Positions 27,275 to 34,616 of a stretch of DNA of 48,836 bases are shown in pieces (the first letter of the stretch is position 1; each line of letters starts with the position of its first letter). A program made the position numbers and the translations under genes. The stretch is from Prevotella sp. (GTDB lineage Bacteria > Bacteroidota > Bacteroidia > Bacteroidales > Bacteroidaceae), in the NCBI GenBank assembly GCA_017940545.1, contig JAGAYI010000047.1, forward strand, positions 1 through 48,836. Reading direction: 5' to 3'. The notes beneath the pieces are model-generated. The model did no database searches and was not told the origin of the DNA. It saw only the letters and a program-made list of their open reading frames with translations.

Positions 27275-27286
27275 AAGATTAAAGAC
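27259..27286. repeat. Heptamer repeat over the nudC stop codon
   Basis: GGAAGAT, GGAAGAT, GAAAGAT, TAAAGAC are four 7-bp units. The nudC TGA (27272-27274) and the nitrilase-type stop (27279-27281, minus strand) both lie within them. Confidence 0.75.
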
Positions 27287-28046
27287 GAAAGGGGTCGGCA
27301 TCGTCCAGAACGCGAAAGCGGTCGCGGGCCGACTGCAGGGCAGCAAGGTCAAGGTCGAGGGTAACGGCATCGGCAGCGTCGGCAGCACACTGGCAGAGAA
27401 TGTTGCCGCGCGGGTCGGCCACGCGGCTCTGACCTGAGTAATGGGAATAGTGGTCGTCGCCGACGCGGTTGACAGCCAACACATAGCACTGGTTCTCAAT
27501 GGCACGCGCACGGGTCAGTACCTCCCACGCCGTCTGTCGCGACTGGGGCCAGTTGGCCACACAGACGATGGCATCGAACGGTGACTCCCTCGTGTACCGG
27601 CTCCATAGCGGGAAACGCAGGTCGTAACACGTCACCAGCAGAAAGCGGCAACCGCGCCACTCCACCACCCTGCGGCAACTGCCGGCGGTGTAGAAGCGGT
27701 CTTCGTGACCGTAGCTGAACAGGTGGTGCTTGTCGTAGAAGGCCACGTCGCCGGGCGTGCAGAAATACTGGCGGTTGCGGTAAGTGCCGTCAGCACAGCG
27801 CACGGCCAGCGAGCCGCACACGGCGCAATCGTGCTCGAGGGCCGTACGGCGCATCCAGGCGAGCGACCGGCACGTTTCCTCTGCCTCGGCAATGCCTTCG
27901 GGCTCGGTGGCAAAGCCTGTGGCCCACATCTCGGGCAGTACATAGACATCGCTGCCGGCATGCGTTCGCAAAAGGGCATCGGCCCTGCTGATGTTCTCCG
28001 CGGGCTGCGCCCACGCTATGTCTGTTTGGAGTAAAGTAATCTTCAT
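27279..28046 (-). CDS. Nitrilase-family amidase (omega-amidase-like)
   Basis: A 255-residue carbon-nitrogen hydrolase. The Glu-Lys-Cys triad is visible: Glu 39 in VLPEMWATGF, Lys 106 in FYDKHHLFSYG, Cys 140 in LVTCYDLRFP. The sequence around these residues resembles omega-amidases (YafV/Nit2), which hydrolyse alpha-ketoglutaramate-like amides and repair metabolites. ATG 28046 gives MKITLLQTDIAWAQP, the family start; longer frames would pass through the promoter. The -7 box ends only 4 nt upstream, so the mRNA may be leaderless. Confidence 0.88.
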   Translation of the reverse strand: MKITLLQTDIAWAQPAENISRADALLRTHAGSDVYVLPEMWATGFATEPEGIAEAEETCRSLAWMRRTALEHDCAVCGSLAVRCADGTYRNRQYFCTPGDVAFYDKHHLFSYGHEDRFYTAGSCRRVVEWRGCRFLLVTCYDLRFPLWSRYTRESPFDAIVCVANWPQSRQTAWEVLTRARAIENQCYVLAVNRVGDDHYSHYSGQSRVADPRGNILCQCAADAADAVTLDLDLAALQSARDRFRVLDDADPFRL

Positions 28047-28050
28047 GGTG

Positions 28051-28058
28051 CAAAAGTA
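28051..28058 (-). promoter_or_regulatory. -7 box abutting the nitrilase-type start codon
   Basis: On the minus strand TACTTTTG lies 4 nt before ATG 28046. Given the usual distance from this box to the start of transcription, the transcript would begin at or next to the ATG. No clear TTTG was found at the -33 position. Confidence 0.5.
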
Positions 28059-28077
28059 ATAATAATTTTCAAATAAA

Positions 28078-29439
28078 ATGCAAAACCGAACCAAGAATCT
28101 TGCCATATACCTCTCAGCCATCTTCACGCTGCTGCTGGGAGTCCATGCTGCCACCGTGCAGCGCCCCACCCTGCACGCCCGCCATCAACCGCTGACGCCA
28201 AGGCCCGCACTGGTGACACACCTGCAACTCGTGGCCGACTCGCTGCTACGGCTGCACGAAGGCATCGGCGAGGAACTCAGCTACTATCTGCACAGCCACC
28301 GCATAGACGACGAGGGCTATGGCATGATTGCCGACTACAATACCCGCAACGACAGCATCATTGCCTACTGTCAGCAACAGAAGATTCTTTCACACTTTGC
28401 ACCGGCCGCGTGCTTACGCAGCAGGCAGCAAAGCAACACAACCTCAGCCTACCCCATTATTGCGCACCGCGGCTACTGGGATGCGCGGGGCTGGCACCCG
28501 GGCATGCCTCCGTTCCGTCACGGCATGATTACCGACAGCCTCGGAGTGTATCGGGGAATGGTCGATGACCATCTGCAGCCCGACGGCCACGGAAGCTACA
28601 CCGCACCCGGCAACCACTATTTTGAAGGCGAGTGGAGCTTGGGGCTACGCCACGGCTTTGGCTTCAACGTCCAGCCCGGAAAAGACATTCAGGTGGGCAC
28701 CTGGCTCAACGGCAGGTACAAGGGCGAACAGCTGCACTTCTCGGCAGAGCGCATCTACGGCATCGACATTGCCCGCTACCAGCACGAGTCGGGCCGCAAG
28801 CGTTTCCGCATCAACTGGAAAGCACTCCGCATAACCCATTTGGGCAAGCACAACCAGCGGCATGCCACTGGCGAGACGGCCTACCCCGTCTCGTTTATCT
28901 ACATCAAGGCCACGCAGGGAGTCACCGTCACCAACCGTTATTTTGCCGGCGACTACGCTCAGGCACGCCGTCACGGATACCGCGTGGGGGCCTACCACTT
29001 CTACTCCACCACCACCGATGCCCGGGCGCAGGCTGCCCACTTCCTGAAAGTGGCCCGCTTCAGCAGCGGCGACTTTCCCCCCGTGCTCGACGTGGAGCCA
29101 AGCGACGCACAAATCAAGGCCATGGGCGGTGGCGAGAAACTGCTCAGCGAAATACGCCTCTGGCTGAAGCTGGTCGAAGAGCAGGTAGGCATCAGGCCCA
29201 TCCTCTACCTCAACCAAAGCTTCGTGAACAAATACCTGCACGATGCGCCTGACCTGAAGCGTAACTATCTCATCTGGATAGCACGTTACAGCGAGTACAT
29301 GCCCGACATACGCCTCTGCTGGTGGCAGCTGTCGCAGACAGGCAAGGTCAGCGGCATTCACGGCGATGTTGACATCAACGTCTTCAACGGCTACCGCGAC
29401 AAGTGGGAGGAGTATCTCAGCGAAGGACTCATACCTTAG
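28078..29439 (+). CDS. Secreted GH25 lysozyme with MORN-like N-terminal region
   Basis: A 453-residue protein with an N-terminal hydrophobic signal (NLAIYLSAIFTLLLGVHAA). Residues about 155-225 contain MORN-like turns (GVYRGMVDDHLQPDGHGSY, YFEGEWSLGLRHGFGF, VGTWLNGRYKGEQ). From about 225 the GH25 muramidase domain follows: YGIDIARYQ, FIYIKATQG, VGAYHFYSTT, the catalytic-acid strand PPVLDVEPS, WIARYSE, and closing WWQLSQTG...DVDINVFNG. It would cleave peptidoglycan beta-1,4 links in the envelope. It is transcribed alone, divergent from the nitrilase-type gene by 31 bp. Confidence 0.92.
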   Translation: MQNRTKNLAIYLSAIFTLLLGVHAATVQRPTLHARHQPLTPRPALVTHLQLVADSLLRLHEGIGEELSYYLHSHRIDDEGYGMIADYNTRNDSIIAYCQQQKILSHFAPAACLRSRQQSNTTSAYPIIAHRGYWDARGWHPGMPPFRHGMITDSLGVYRGMVDDHLQPDGHGSYTAPGNHYFEGEWSLGLRHGFGFNVQPGKDIQVGTWLNGRYKGEQLHFSAERIYGIDIARYQHESGRKRFRINWKALRITHLGKHNQRHATGETAYPVSFIYIKATQGVTVTNRYFAGDYAQARRHGYRVGAYHFYSTTTDARAQAAHFLKVARFSSGDFPPVLDVEPSDAQIKAMGGGEKLLSEIRLWLKLVEEQVGIRPILYLNQSFVNKYLHDAPDLKRNYLIWIARYSEYMPDIRLCWWQLSQTGKVSGIHGDVDINVFNGYRDKWEEYLSEGLIP

Positions 29440-29443
29440 TTTA

Positions 29444-29468
29444 ATGCCAAGGAACCCATGTTCGGCAT
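29444..29468 (+). terminator. Probable terminator after the GH25 gene
   Basis: ATGCC-aag-GAAC pairs with GTTC-GGCAT (29444-29468) around loop CCAT, with a 3-nt bulge. It sits 5 nt after the stop codon at 29439. The following sequence is CGGTCTGTAAAAA, so the U-tract is absent and the call rests on hairpin and position. Confidence 0.5.
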
Positions 29469-29495
29469 CGGTCTGTAAAAATAAACTGTTATCAT

Positions 29496-29526
29496 TTTGT
29501 GATATTCAAATAAATTCGTACCTTTG
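29496..29526 (+). promoter_or_regulatory. Consensus promoter with no adjacent ORF
   Basis: TTTG (29496-29499), 19 bp, and TACCTTTG (29519-29526) are a full match to the Bacteroidetes promoter. The nearest plausible start codon on this strand is 29853, more than 300 nt away, and that gene has its own -7 box. Confidence 0.75.
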
Positions 29527-29570
29527 CAGGTGACAACGGTGGTTCCCCATCGTCACCTGTCATAAGGAAA
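29527..29570 (+). ncRNA. Candidate structured RNA or long leader starting at the orphan promoter
   Basis: Directly after the -7 box, CAGGTGAC (29527-29534) pairs with GTCACCTG (29552-29559). The stem can extend inward through GGTGG and CCAtC around a small loop. No ATG follows for more than 200 nt. The predicted transcript would run through the 22-bp array at 29591-29678. It could be a small RNA or a long 5' leader of the lipoprotein gene at 29853. Identity is inference. Confidence 0.4.
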
Positions 29571-29590
29571 GAATCACCGAGCTGAAGGGG

Positions 29591-29678
29591 TTTCACCGCC
29601 CGTTGCTAATACTTTCACCGACCGCTGCTAATACTTTCAGCGGGCGGTGCTATTAGTTTCAGCGGCCGCTGAAACCCA
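29591..29678. repeat. 22-bp tandem repeat array, locus 2
   Basis: Four units start at 29591, 29613, 29635 and 29657. The first two read TTTCA, then CCGCCCGT or CCGACCGC, then TGCTAATAC. The third is TTTCA-GCGGGCGG-TGCTATTAG. The fourth forms the perfect palindrome TTTCAGCGG/CCGCTGAAA (29657-29674). Period and layout equal those of the arrays at 15308 and 33628, but the 9-mer module differs. Confidence 0.85.
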
Positions 29679-29838
29679 GAGACCCCGGCACTCTCTCCCT
29701 CTCTCCCCGGCAGTTTCTCCCTGTTTCCCCGGGGGGGTCTCCCAGAGAGACGGCACCTTCGCCCCCACGAGTCGTTAAAATATACAAAATTTTACACGCT
29801 GGTCTATATACGGCAACTGTTTTTTGCCATTTTTTCAC
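29679..29838. other. Pyrimidine-rich, GC-structured intergenic stretch
   Basis: Between the array and the lipoprotein promoter lies a C/T-rich stretch. GAGACCCC (29679-29686) can pair with GGGGTCTC (29734-29741), and CCCCGGGG lies in between. From 29776 the sequence becomes AT-rich. No ORF with family features was seen on either strand. Together with the promoter, hairpin and array, it makes up the 413-nt gap between the GH25 gene and the next ORF. Confidence 0.45.
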
Positions 29839-29846
29839 TACCTTTG
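29839..29846 (+). promoter_or_regulatory. -7 box of the lipoprotein hydrolase gene
   Basis: TACCTTTG lies 6 nt before ATG 29853. A TTTG exists only 12 bp upstream, so the -33 element is uncertain. If the box is used, the transcript is almost leaderless for this ATG, or translation begins at a later one (29928). Confidence 0.5.
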
Positions 29847-29852
29847 CAGCCG

Positions 29853-31247
29853 ATGAAAGTAACTGTTTGTAATATTTCATATATAACGAGGTGGCTTTGT
29901 CTGAAGGCCACCTTATTTTCTCTATTGATGTCCGTGTTGCTGACCATGGGGACGCTGGCACTCACATCGTGTTCGAAAGACGAGGATTCGCCTGTTGCCG
30001 AAACCGTCGTACCGCCAAAGGACGACAATACGGGCAAAACTGGTGGCGGCGACTCCGACAAAGAAGAAAGCAACCCCGGCGGCGAGACAGAGCCCGGTGG
30101 GGAGACAGAACCCGGCGGGGAGACAGAGCCGGGTGTTGACCCCGGCGAAGGCGAAAGCAGCCGGAAGGCATACATCACCGAGGAGGTCAGATATCCGAAG
30201 TATCCGCTGCTGAAGAACCTGAACTTCGTCTATCCGTCGAAGGGTCCCCTCGGCGAAGACGTCATGCTCTCTGGTACCATCACCATGCGCAGCAACATGC
30301 TGCCGCATGATAAGGCCTGCGGCATCATACTCTATAACCACTATACCGTCTGCCGGGCCGACGAGTGTCCGTCGAAGGGCAAGTTGGACATGCAGAACAT
30401 TCTCTACCTGACAGCCCCCTACCGGAACTTCATCACCGTTTCGGCCGACTACTACGGCTTCGGACAAACCGAGGACAAGATGCAGGCCTACTGCATAGCC
30501 AGCGTGAACGCCCGCGCATCCATCGACGCACTCATAGCCGCCCGCCAGTTGCTGGCCGCAGAGGGCTACACGTGGGACGACGAACTGCTGAACGTGGGCT
30601 ACTCGCAGGGCGGACAGACGGCCATCGGCGTGCTGAAACTGGCCACCGAGGAATACACCGACCTGCGCTTCCGCCGCACCTTGGCCGGAGGCGGTCCCTA
30701 CGACCTGGAGGAGACCTACCGCCAGTACCTTGCCGACGGAGTGGTCAAGCTGCCGTCGGCCGTGGTCAGCATCCTCATGGCCTACAACGAGTACTTCGGG
30801 TTGGGCATTGCTAACGAGCAGCTGTTTAAGGGAACGACACTCGACCACCTGCAGGACTGGTGGCTCAGCAAGCAGTACAGCAGTACTTCGATAGACCTCA
30901 AGATGGGTTCCAGAGACATCACGCAGTTCATTGCGCCACCTCTGCTCGACCTTGACTCTCACGTGTCACGTAGCATGATGGAAGCCTTAGCCCGCGAAAG
31001 CCTGTGCAAGGGCTGGACACCCCGCAAGGATGAAGACATCTTCCTGCTGCACCACAATGCCGACGACATCTCGCCCTCTGAGAACACCCAGCTGCTTTAC
31101 GATTTCCTGAAGGCGCAGGGCGTGGAGCGCGTGGAAATGCAGAAAGCCGACTTCATCACCTTAGGCATTTCTGAGCACATCAGCGGTGCCGTGGCCTTCC
31201 TTACCATGGCTGGCATCTGGATACGCGACAATTACCCGCTTTATTAA
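29853..31247 (+). CDS. Lipoprotein alpha/beta hydrolase (secreted lipase-like)
   Basis: A 464-residue protein with signal anchor and lipobox LTSC (LLTMGTLALTSCSKDED), so it should be lipid-anchored at the envelope. A low-complexity spacer follows, with GGETEP repeated three times, before the globular part. The hydrolase core shows ADYYGFGQTE, nucleophile elbow GYSQGGQTA, and a late HISGA segment that may hold the histidine. This resembles secreted lipase/esterase families; the substrate is unknown. A start at 29928 (MSVLLTMGT) would give a very short signal without basic residues and is less likely. A gene for another secreted protein starts 40 nt downstream. Confidence 0.85.
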   Translation: MKVTVCNISYITRWLCLKATLFSLLMSVLLTMGTLALTSCSKDEDSPVAETVVPPKDDNTGKTGGGDSDKEESNPGGETEPGGETEPGGETEPGVDPGEGESSRKAYITEEVRYPKYPLLKNLNFVYPSKGPLGEDVMLSGTITMRSNMLPHDKACGIILYNHYTVCRADECPSKGKLDMQNILYLTAPYRNFITVSADYYGFGQTEDKMQAYCIASVNARASIDALIAARQLLAAEGYTWDDELLNVGYSQGGQTAIGVLKLATEEYTDLRFRRTLAGGGPYDLEETYRQYLADGVVKLPSAVVSILMAYNEYFGLGIANEQLFKGTTLDHLQDWWLSKQYSSTSIDLKMGSRDITQFIAPPLLDLDSHVSRSMMEALARESLCKGWTPRKDEDIFLLHHNADDISPSENTQLLYDFLKAQGVERVEMQKADFITLGISEHISGAVAFLTMAGIWIRDNYPLY

Positions 31248-31287
31248 ATTTTTTCACCAATCAAATTATTCACTAAAAAAAAGAATT

Positions 31288-33542
31288 ATGAAAAAAAAGT
31301 TACTAATTTGCATGTTAGCCATGCTGCCCCTGGCCATTAATGCCCAAAAAGTATGGGACTATGGCGACTACAAAGTGACGAAGATTTCGAACCCCGACCG
31401 TGGTGAGCGAGAGGCCGATGGGCTCATAGCAGGCGGTGACCGCGAGAACAGCTACACATGGCGTTTGGCCGAGCTGGGCGACGAAATTTACATTGCCACG
31501 GCACGCAACATTGCCAGCGCCCTGGTCAACATCTACGGTTCGCAAATCACGGCTGCCTCAGGCATGTCGATGGACACCTTCTGGGCTATGATTGACGCTG
31601 TGGCCAATGGCGACATTCTGCGCAATGACGTGAGTGAAGGTGCCAACATCATTGCCTACAACCGCAAGACTGGCGAGTTCCGCATTGCCTATAGGCCGAG
31701 CCCGGTGTCTATCAGCGCATGGCCGTCACCTTCGGCGATGCCATCTATTTCGGTTCTTACTCTGCCGACCAGTCTGTGACGCAGTACATCATGAAGCTCG
31801 ACAAGGACGGCAACTTCACCAAGGTGTTTGAGTCGGCCGGCACTACCGCCATGCGCGCCAACTGCGTGTACGACGACCACCTGTTTTTTGCCAGTGTCGA
31901 TGACCGTATAGAAATACCGTCAGGCACCCCCGCACCCCTCGTGAAGATGGCCGTGCTGCGCAAGTCTAACGACGACGATACCGTCTGGGAGCGCGTGGCC
32001 GACTACAAGGACTTCGGCAACATTCCCTACGACCACATCCAGACCAGCTGGGCCGGAGCTCCCTTCTGGGAGATGGCTTCCCACGGCGGCTACATCTACG
32101 CCACCGCACCCAGCACGGCTGGCTTCGTCATCTACAAGGGCCATCCCGCTGAGGGTAGTGAGACTGCCAACGAGTATGGTTGGCACTGGGAGGAAGTGGC
32201 CGGTACGGCCAACGGCATCAACAACCCCGGCCTGAGCGACGTTCTGGGCGGAGAGCCCGGCACCATGCGCTCGCTCATCGGCTCCGTCTATGAGTTTAAC
32301 GGCGAGCTCTATGCCTACAACTTCGACCATGCCTTTGGCGGCGAGGCACAGGCTTTCGTCGGCATGCTGCAGCAGCTCACCGGCGCCGGTACGAAGGCCA
32401 GCGACTACCTGAGCTACATGTACAACTCACTGCACAACCCGCAGAAGGTGTGGAAACTCAACGACGCTACGGGCAAGTTTGAGGAGCTGACAGCCTTTAC
32501 CGACCTCATGGAGGGCACCACCAACGAGTACATCTGGCGCATGGGCAGCCATAACGACAAGCTGTACGTGGCCACGATGGACGCCGGCATCTTCTACAAC
32601 TACCTGACGCAGCTCACCAACGGCAGCTTCTTCAAAATGACAGCGGCCGAGCGACTCGCCAAGCTGACCTATATCAACAAAGTCATTCAACTGCTGGCCA
32701 TGGCTAAGGGCAACGAGATAGCCGACGAACTGCGCTCGAAGCTGGAGCAACTGCAGCAACTGCTGTCACAGTACGTGGAGACCGAGCAGATAGACGAAAA
32801 TACCACGCGCACCCTCATTGATATTCAGGGACTCACGCAGGAGATTCGCAACCTCGTCACCAGCTTCATTCAGCAGCAGGCAGCCTCCGTCGCCGCCATC
32901 CTCGTGCCGCTCATCGAGAATGCCAGGGCACAAGGACAGGAGCAACTTAACGCTATCATCTCTACGCTTGAATACCTAAGCAGCGAGCAGGCTCGCCAGC
33001 AGTGGGCACAGTTACGCGAGCAACTACAGCAGGCCACACCCGAGGAGCTGCGCGAAATGCTCAACTCTGCCGTGCAGACTACGCTCACCACACTGGGCGG
33101 ACAGATGCAGAGCGTGGTATCTGACATCTACGACCGCATTGACGGCAAAGGCATCGAGATGTATCTTTACATCAACAATGCAGTCAAGAACAACGAGTGG
33201 GGCTTCGACCTGCTGCGTACAGCCGACGGCGGACAGTCCTTCGAGGTCATCACCCGCAACGGCTTCGACGACAAGTACAACTACGGTTGCCCGTCGTTCC
33301 TCAGCACCGAGGAGGGCCTCTACTTCGGCACCTGCAACCCCTTCTACGGCGGACAGCTCTTCCTGTTGAGCGAAGAGGGTGATACACCTGCCGGCATCAG
33401 CCTGCCCTCTGTGACTAACAATCAGCCTTCAACGCTGAACGCTCAACGCTACTACACGCTGGACGGTAGGGTCATCAATGGCAAGCCCGTAAGCCAGGGC
33501 GTTTACATCAAGGATGGCCGCAAGGTTGTCGTAAGCGAATAA
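31288..33542 (+). pseudogene. Frameshifted secreted protein with C-terminal sorting-type tail
   Basis: Two frames make one gene. The first starts at ATG 31288 with signal peptide MKKKLLICMLAMLPLAINAQ and runs to about 31693. The second carries on from about 31696 (AEPGVYQRMAVTFGDAIYFG) to the stop at 33542. Restoring one G in AGGCCGAG (31693-31700) joins them as IAYR-AEPGVYQ. The rebuilt protein has about 751 residues: a globular part, a helical Gln/Glu-rich region (about 450-600) and a tail, YYTLDGRVINGKPVSQGVYI...GRKVVV, typical of Prevotella secreted proteins. It may be a true mutation or a sequencing error. Function not recognised. Confidence 0.85.
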
Positions 33543-33617
33543 GCATTCAATAGAAATTATTTCATTTTTCCTCCTACGTAAGGAGAATGTGTGTTCCCAC
33601 ACACACCTATCCACAAA

Positions 33618-33652
33618 AAAGTGCCGTTTTCACCAGGTGAAAACGGCACTTT
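33618..33652. repeat. 35-bp perfect inverted repeat at the start of array 3
   Basis: AAAGTGCCGTTTTCACC (33618-33634) and GGTGAAAACGGCACTTT (33636-33652) are exact reverse complements around a single A. It lies between two convergent genes and could act as a terminator, though the downstream strand has only TTT followed by C. Confidence 0.9.
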
Positions 33653-33759
33653 CATATTGTCTAAACGGCACTTTCATATTGTCTAAACGGCACTTTCATA
33701 TTGTCTAAACGGCACTTTCACAGCGTCTAAACGGCACCCTTCAGCAGGTGAAGATGGCG
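33628..33759. repeat. 22-bp tandem repeat array, locus 3
   Basis: Units start at 33628, 33650, 33672, 33694, 33716 and 33738. The first is TTTCA-CCAGGTGA-AAACGGCAC. The next three are identical (TTTCA-TATTGTCT-AAACGGCAC). The fifth has 8-mer CAGCGTCT. The sixth is diverged. The 9-mer AAACGGCAC and TTTCA are shared with the array at 15308, more than 18 kb away. Confidence 0.92.
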
Positions 33760-33781
33760 TTTACATCATGTCATGTAGCCG

Positions 33782-34540
33782 TCACCTGACGGTGAGGTGG
33801 AAACAGCCCTGCTTCACCTCGTGCTTGATGTAGCAGCGGCCGCTGTTGCGCATGTCACGCAGCACCTCAGAGAGCACCCACTTCAGCGTGTCGTTGCGCA
33901 CCTCGCGGGTGATGGGCTGGTAGCGGTTGTAGCAGATGTCGATGGTGGTGCCGTACAGGTGACAGGAGTTCTCGGTGGCATTGCCGTTGCCTCGCCGCAG
34001 GCGCGCCACGTCTTCCTCAGTACGCAGGACGCTGGTGACGATGATGCGGTGCATGGGCACGCCCTTCAGGTAGAGGCTGTCCTGAAAAGCCCGGCCAATG
34101 TCCTGCAGCAACACGCTGGCACGGGGCACTAAGTAAGGAATGGAGGAATAGAGCGGGTCAACATGGAAATAAGGGTTGGCCCCGATATATACCAGTTCGC
34201 TCATGCGCTTTTCGGCATCCTGACGGTTTCTGACGGGTGTCACGCCCCACTGGCGGGCAGCTGACAACTGCCGGTCGTTGCTGTCAGGAAACTCTACATG
34301 ATAACTGCTCACGCCGTTGATGGGGTGTGGAATGGGAGCCCTCCCTATGACCCGGGAAGAAGCCCCCCCTACGGCCCCCGAGGGGGCTTCATGTGACTCT
34401 GTGTTGGGCTTGCTCACTATGGTGTCCCCCTCGGGGGCCGAAGGGGGGGCCATATTTATGTCGAACACTATGCGCGTCAATGCCAGCAGAGCCACCACGA
34501 TGGCGAAGCCAAGCAAGTATGTATTTTTTCGTATTTTCAT
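33782..34540 (-). CDS. DUF5715 protein, M15 peptidase-like, membrane-anchored
   Basis: A 252-residue protein with an N-terminal membrane anchor (YLLGFAIVVALLALTRIVF). The C-terminal half matches DUF5715 and the M15/VanY fold: SCHLYGTTIDICYNRY corresponds to the SxHxxGxAxDI zinc motif, and GCFHLTV near the end to the second His strand. The catalytic Glu normally just before that His is not evident (KQGCFH). Residues 30-68 are a Pro/Ala/Gly-rich linker encoded by a 24-bp GC-rich inverted repeat (34363-34449), which looks inserted. ATG 34540 is preferred because the longer frame crosses the promoter. Confidence 0.8.
   Translation of the reverse strand: MKIRKNTYLLGFAIVVALLALTRIVFDINMAPPSAPEGDTIVSKPNTESHEAPSGAVGGASSRVIGRAPIPHPINGVSSYHVEFPDSNDRQLSAARQWGVTPVRNRQDAEKRMSELVYIGANPYFHVDPLYSSIPYLVPRASVLLQDIGRAFQDSLYLKGVPMHRIIVTSVLRTEEDVARLRRGNGNATENSCHLYGTTIDICYNRYQPITREVRNDTLKWVLSEVLRDMRNSGRCYIKHEVKQGCFHLTVR
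34363..34449. repeat. 24-bp GC-rich inverted repeat inside the DUF5715 gene
   Basis: 34363-34386 and 34426-34449 are reverse complements with one mismatch, each containing CCCCCGAGGGGG or its complement, separated by 39 bp. Both arms are translated (APPSAPEG and APSGAVGGA). Base composition is unlike the neighbouring codons. Confidence 0.85.
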
Positions 34541-34562
34541 GAAAATTATTCGTTTCGAGGTG

Positions 34563-34570
34563 CAAAGATA
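34563..34570 (-). promoter_or_regulatory. -7 box of the DUF5715 gene
   Basis: On the minus strand TATCTTTG lies 22 nt before ATG 34540. The opposing phoH box is 13 bp away. Confidence 0.6.
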
Positions 34571-34583
34571 CAAATAAAAGTTG

Positions 34584-34591
34584 TAACTTTG
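34584..34591 (+). promoter_or_regulatory. -7 box of the phoH-purM operon
   Basis: TAACTTTG lies 25 nt before the TTG start at 34617. A -33 TTTG is not clear. The two opposed boxes (34563 and 34584) imply that polymerases at the two promoters exclude each other. Confidence 0.6.
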
Positions 34592-34616
34592 CAGAAAATT
34601 TAAAAAATCATATCAA

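Noticed and set aside
31690-31720. Programmed ribosomal frameshift in the secreted protein gene
   Set aside because: No slippery heptamer of the X-XXY-YYZ type and no obvious downstream pseudoknot; a simple one-base loss explains the data.
33628-33759. CRISPR array
   Set aside because: Units are 22 bp head-to-tail with no unique spacers, internal variation lies inside the unit, and no cas genes are in the window.
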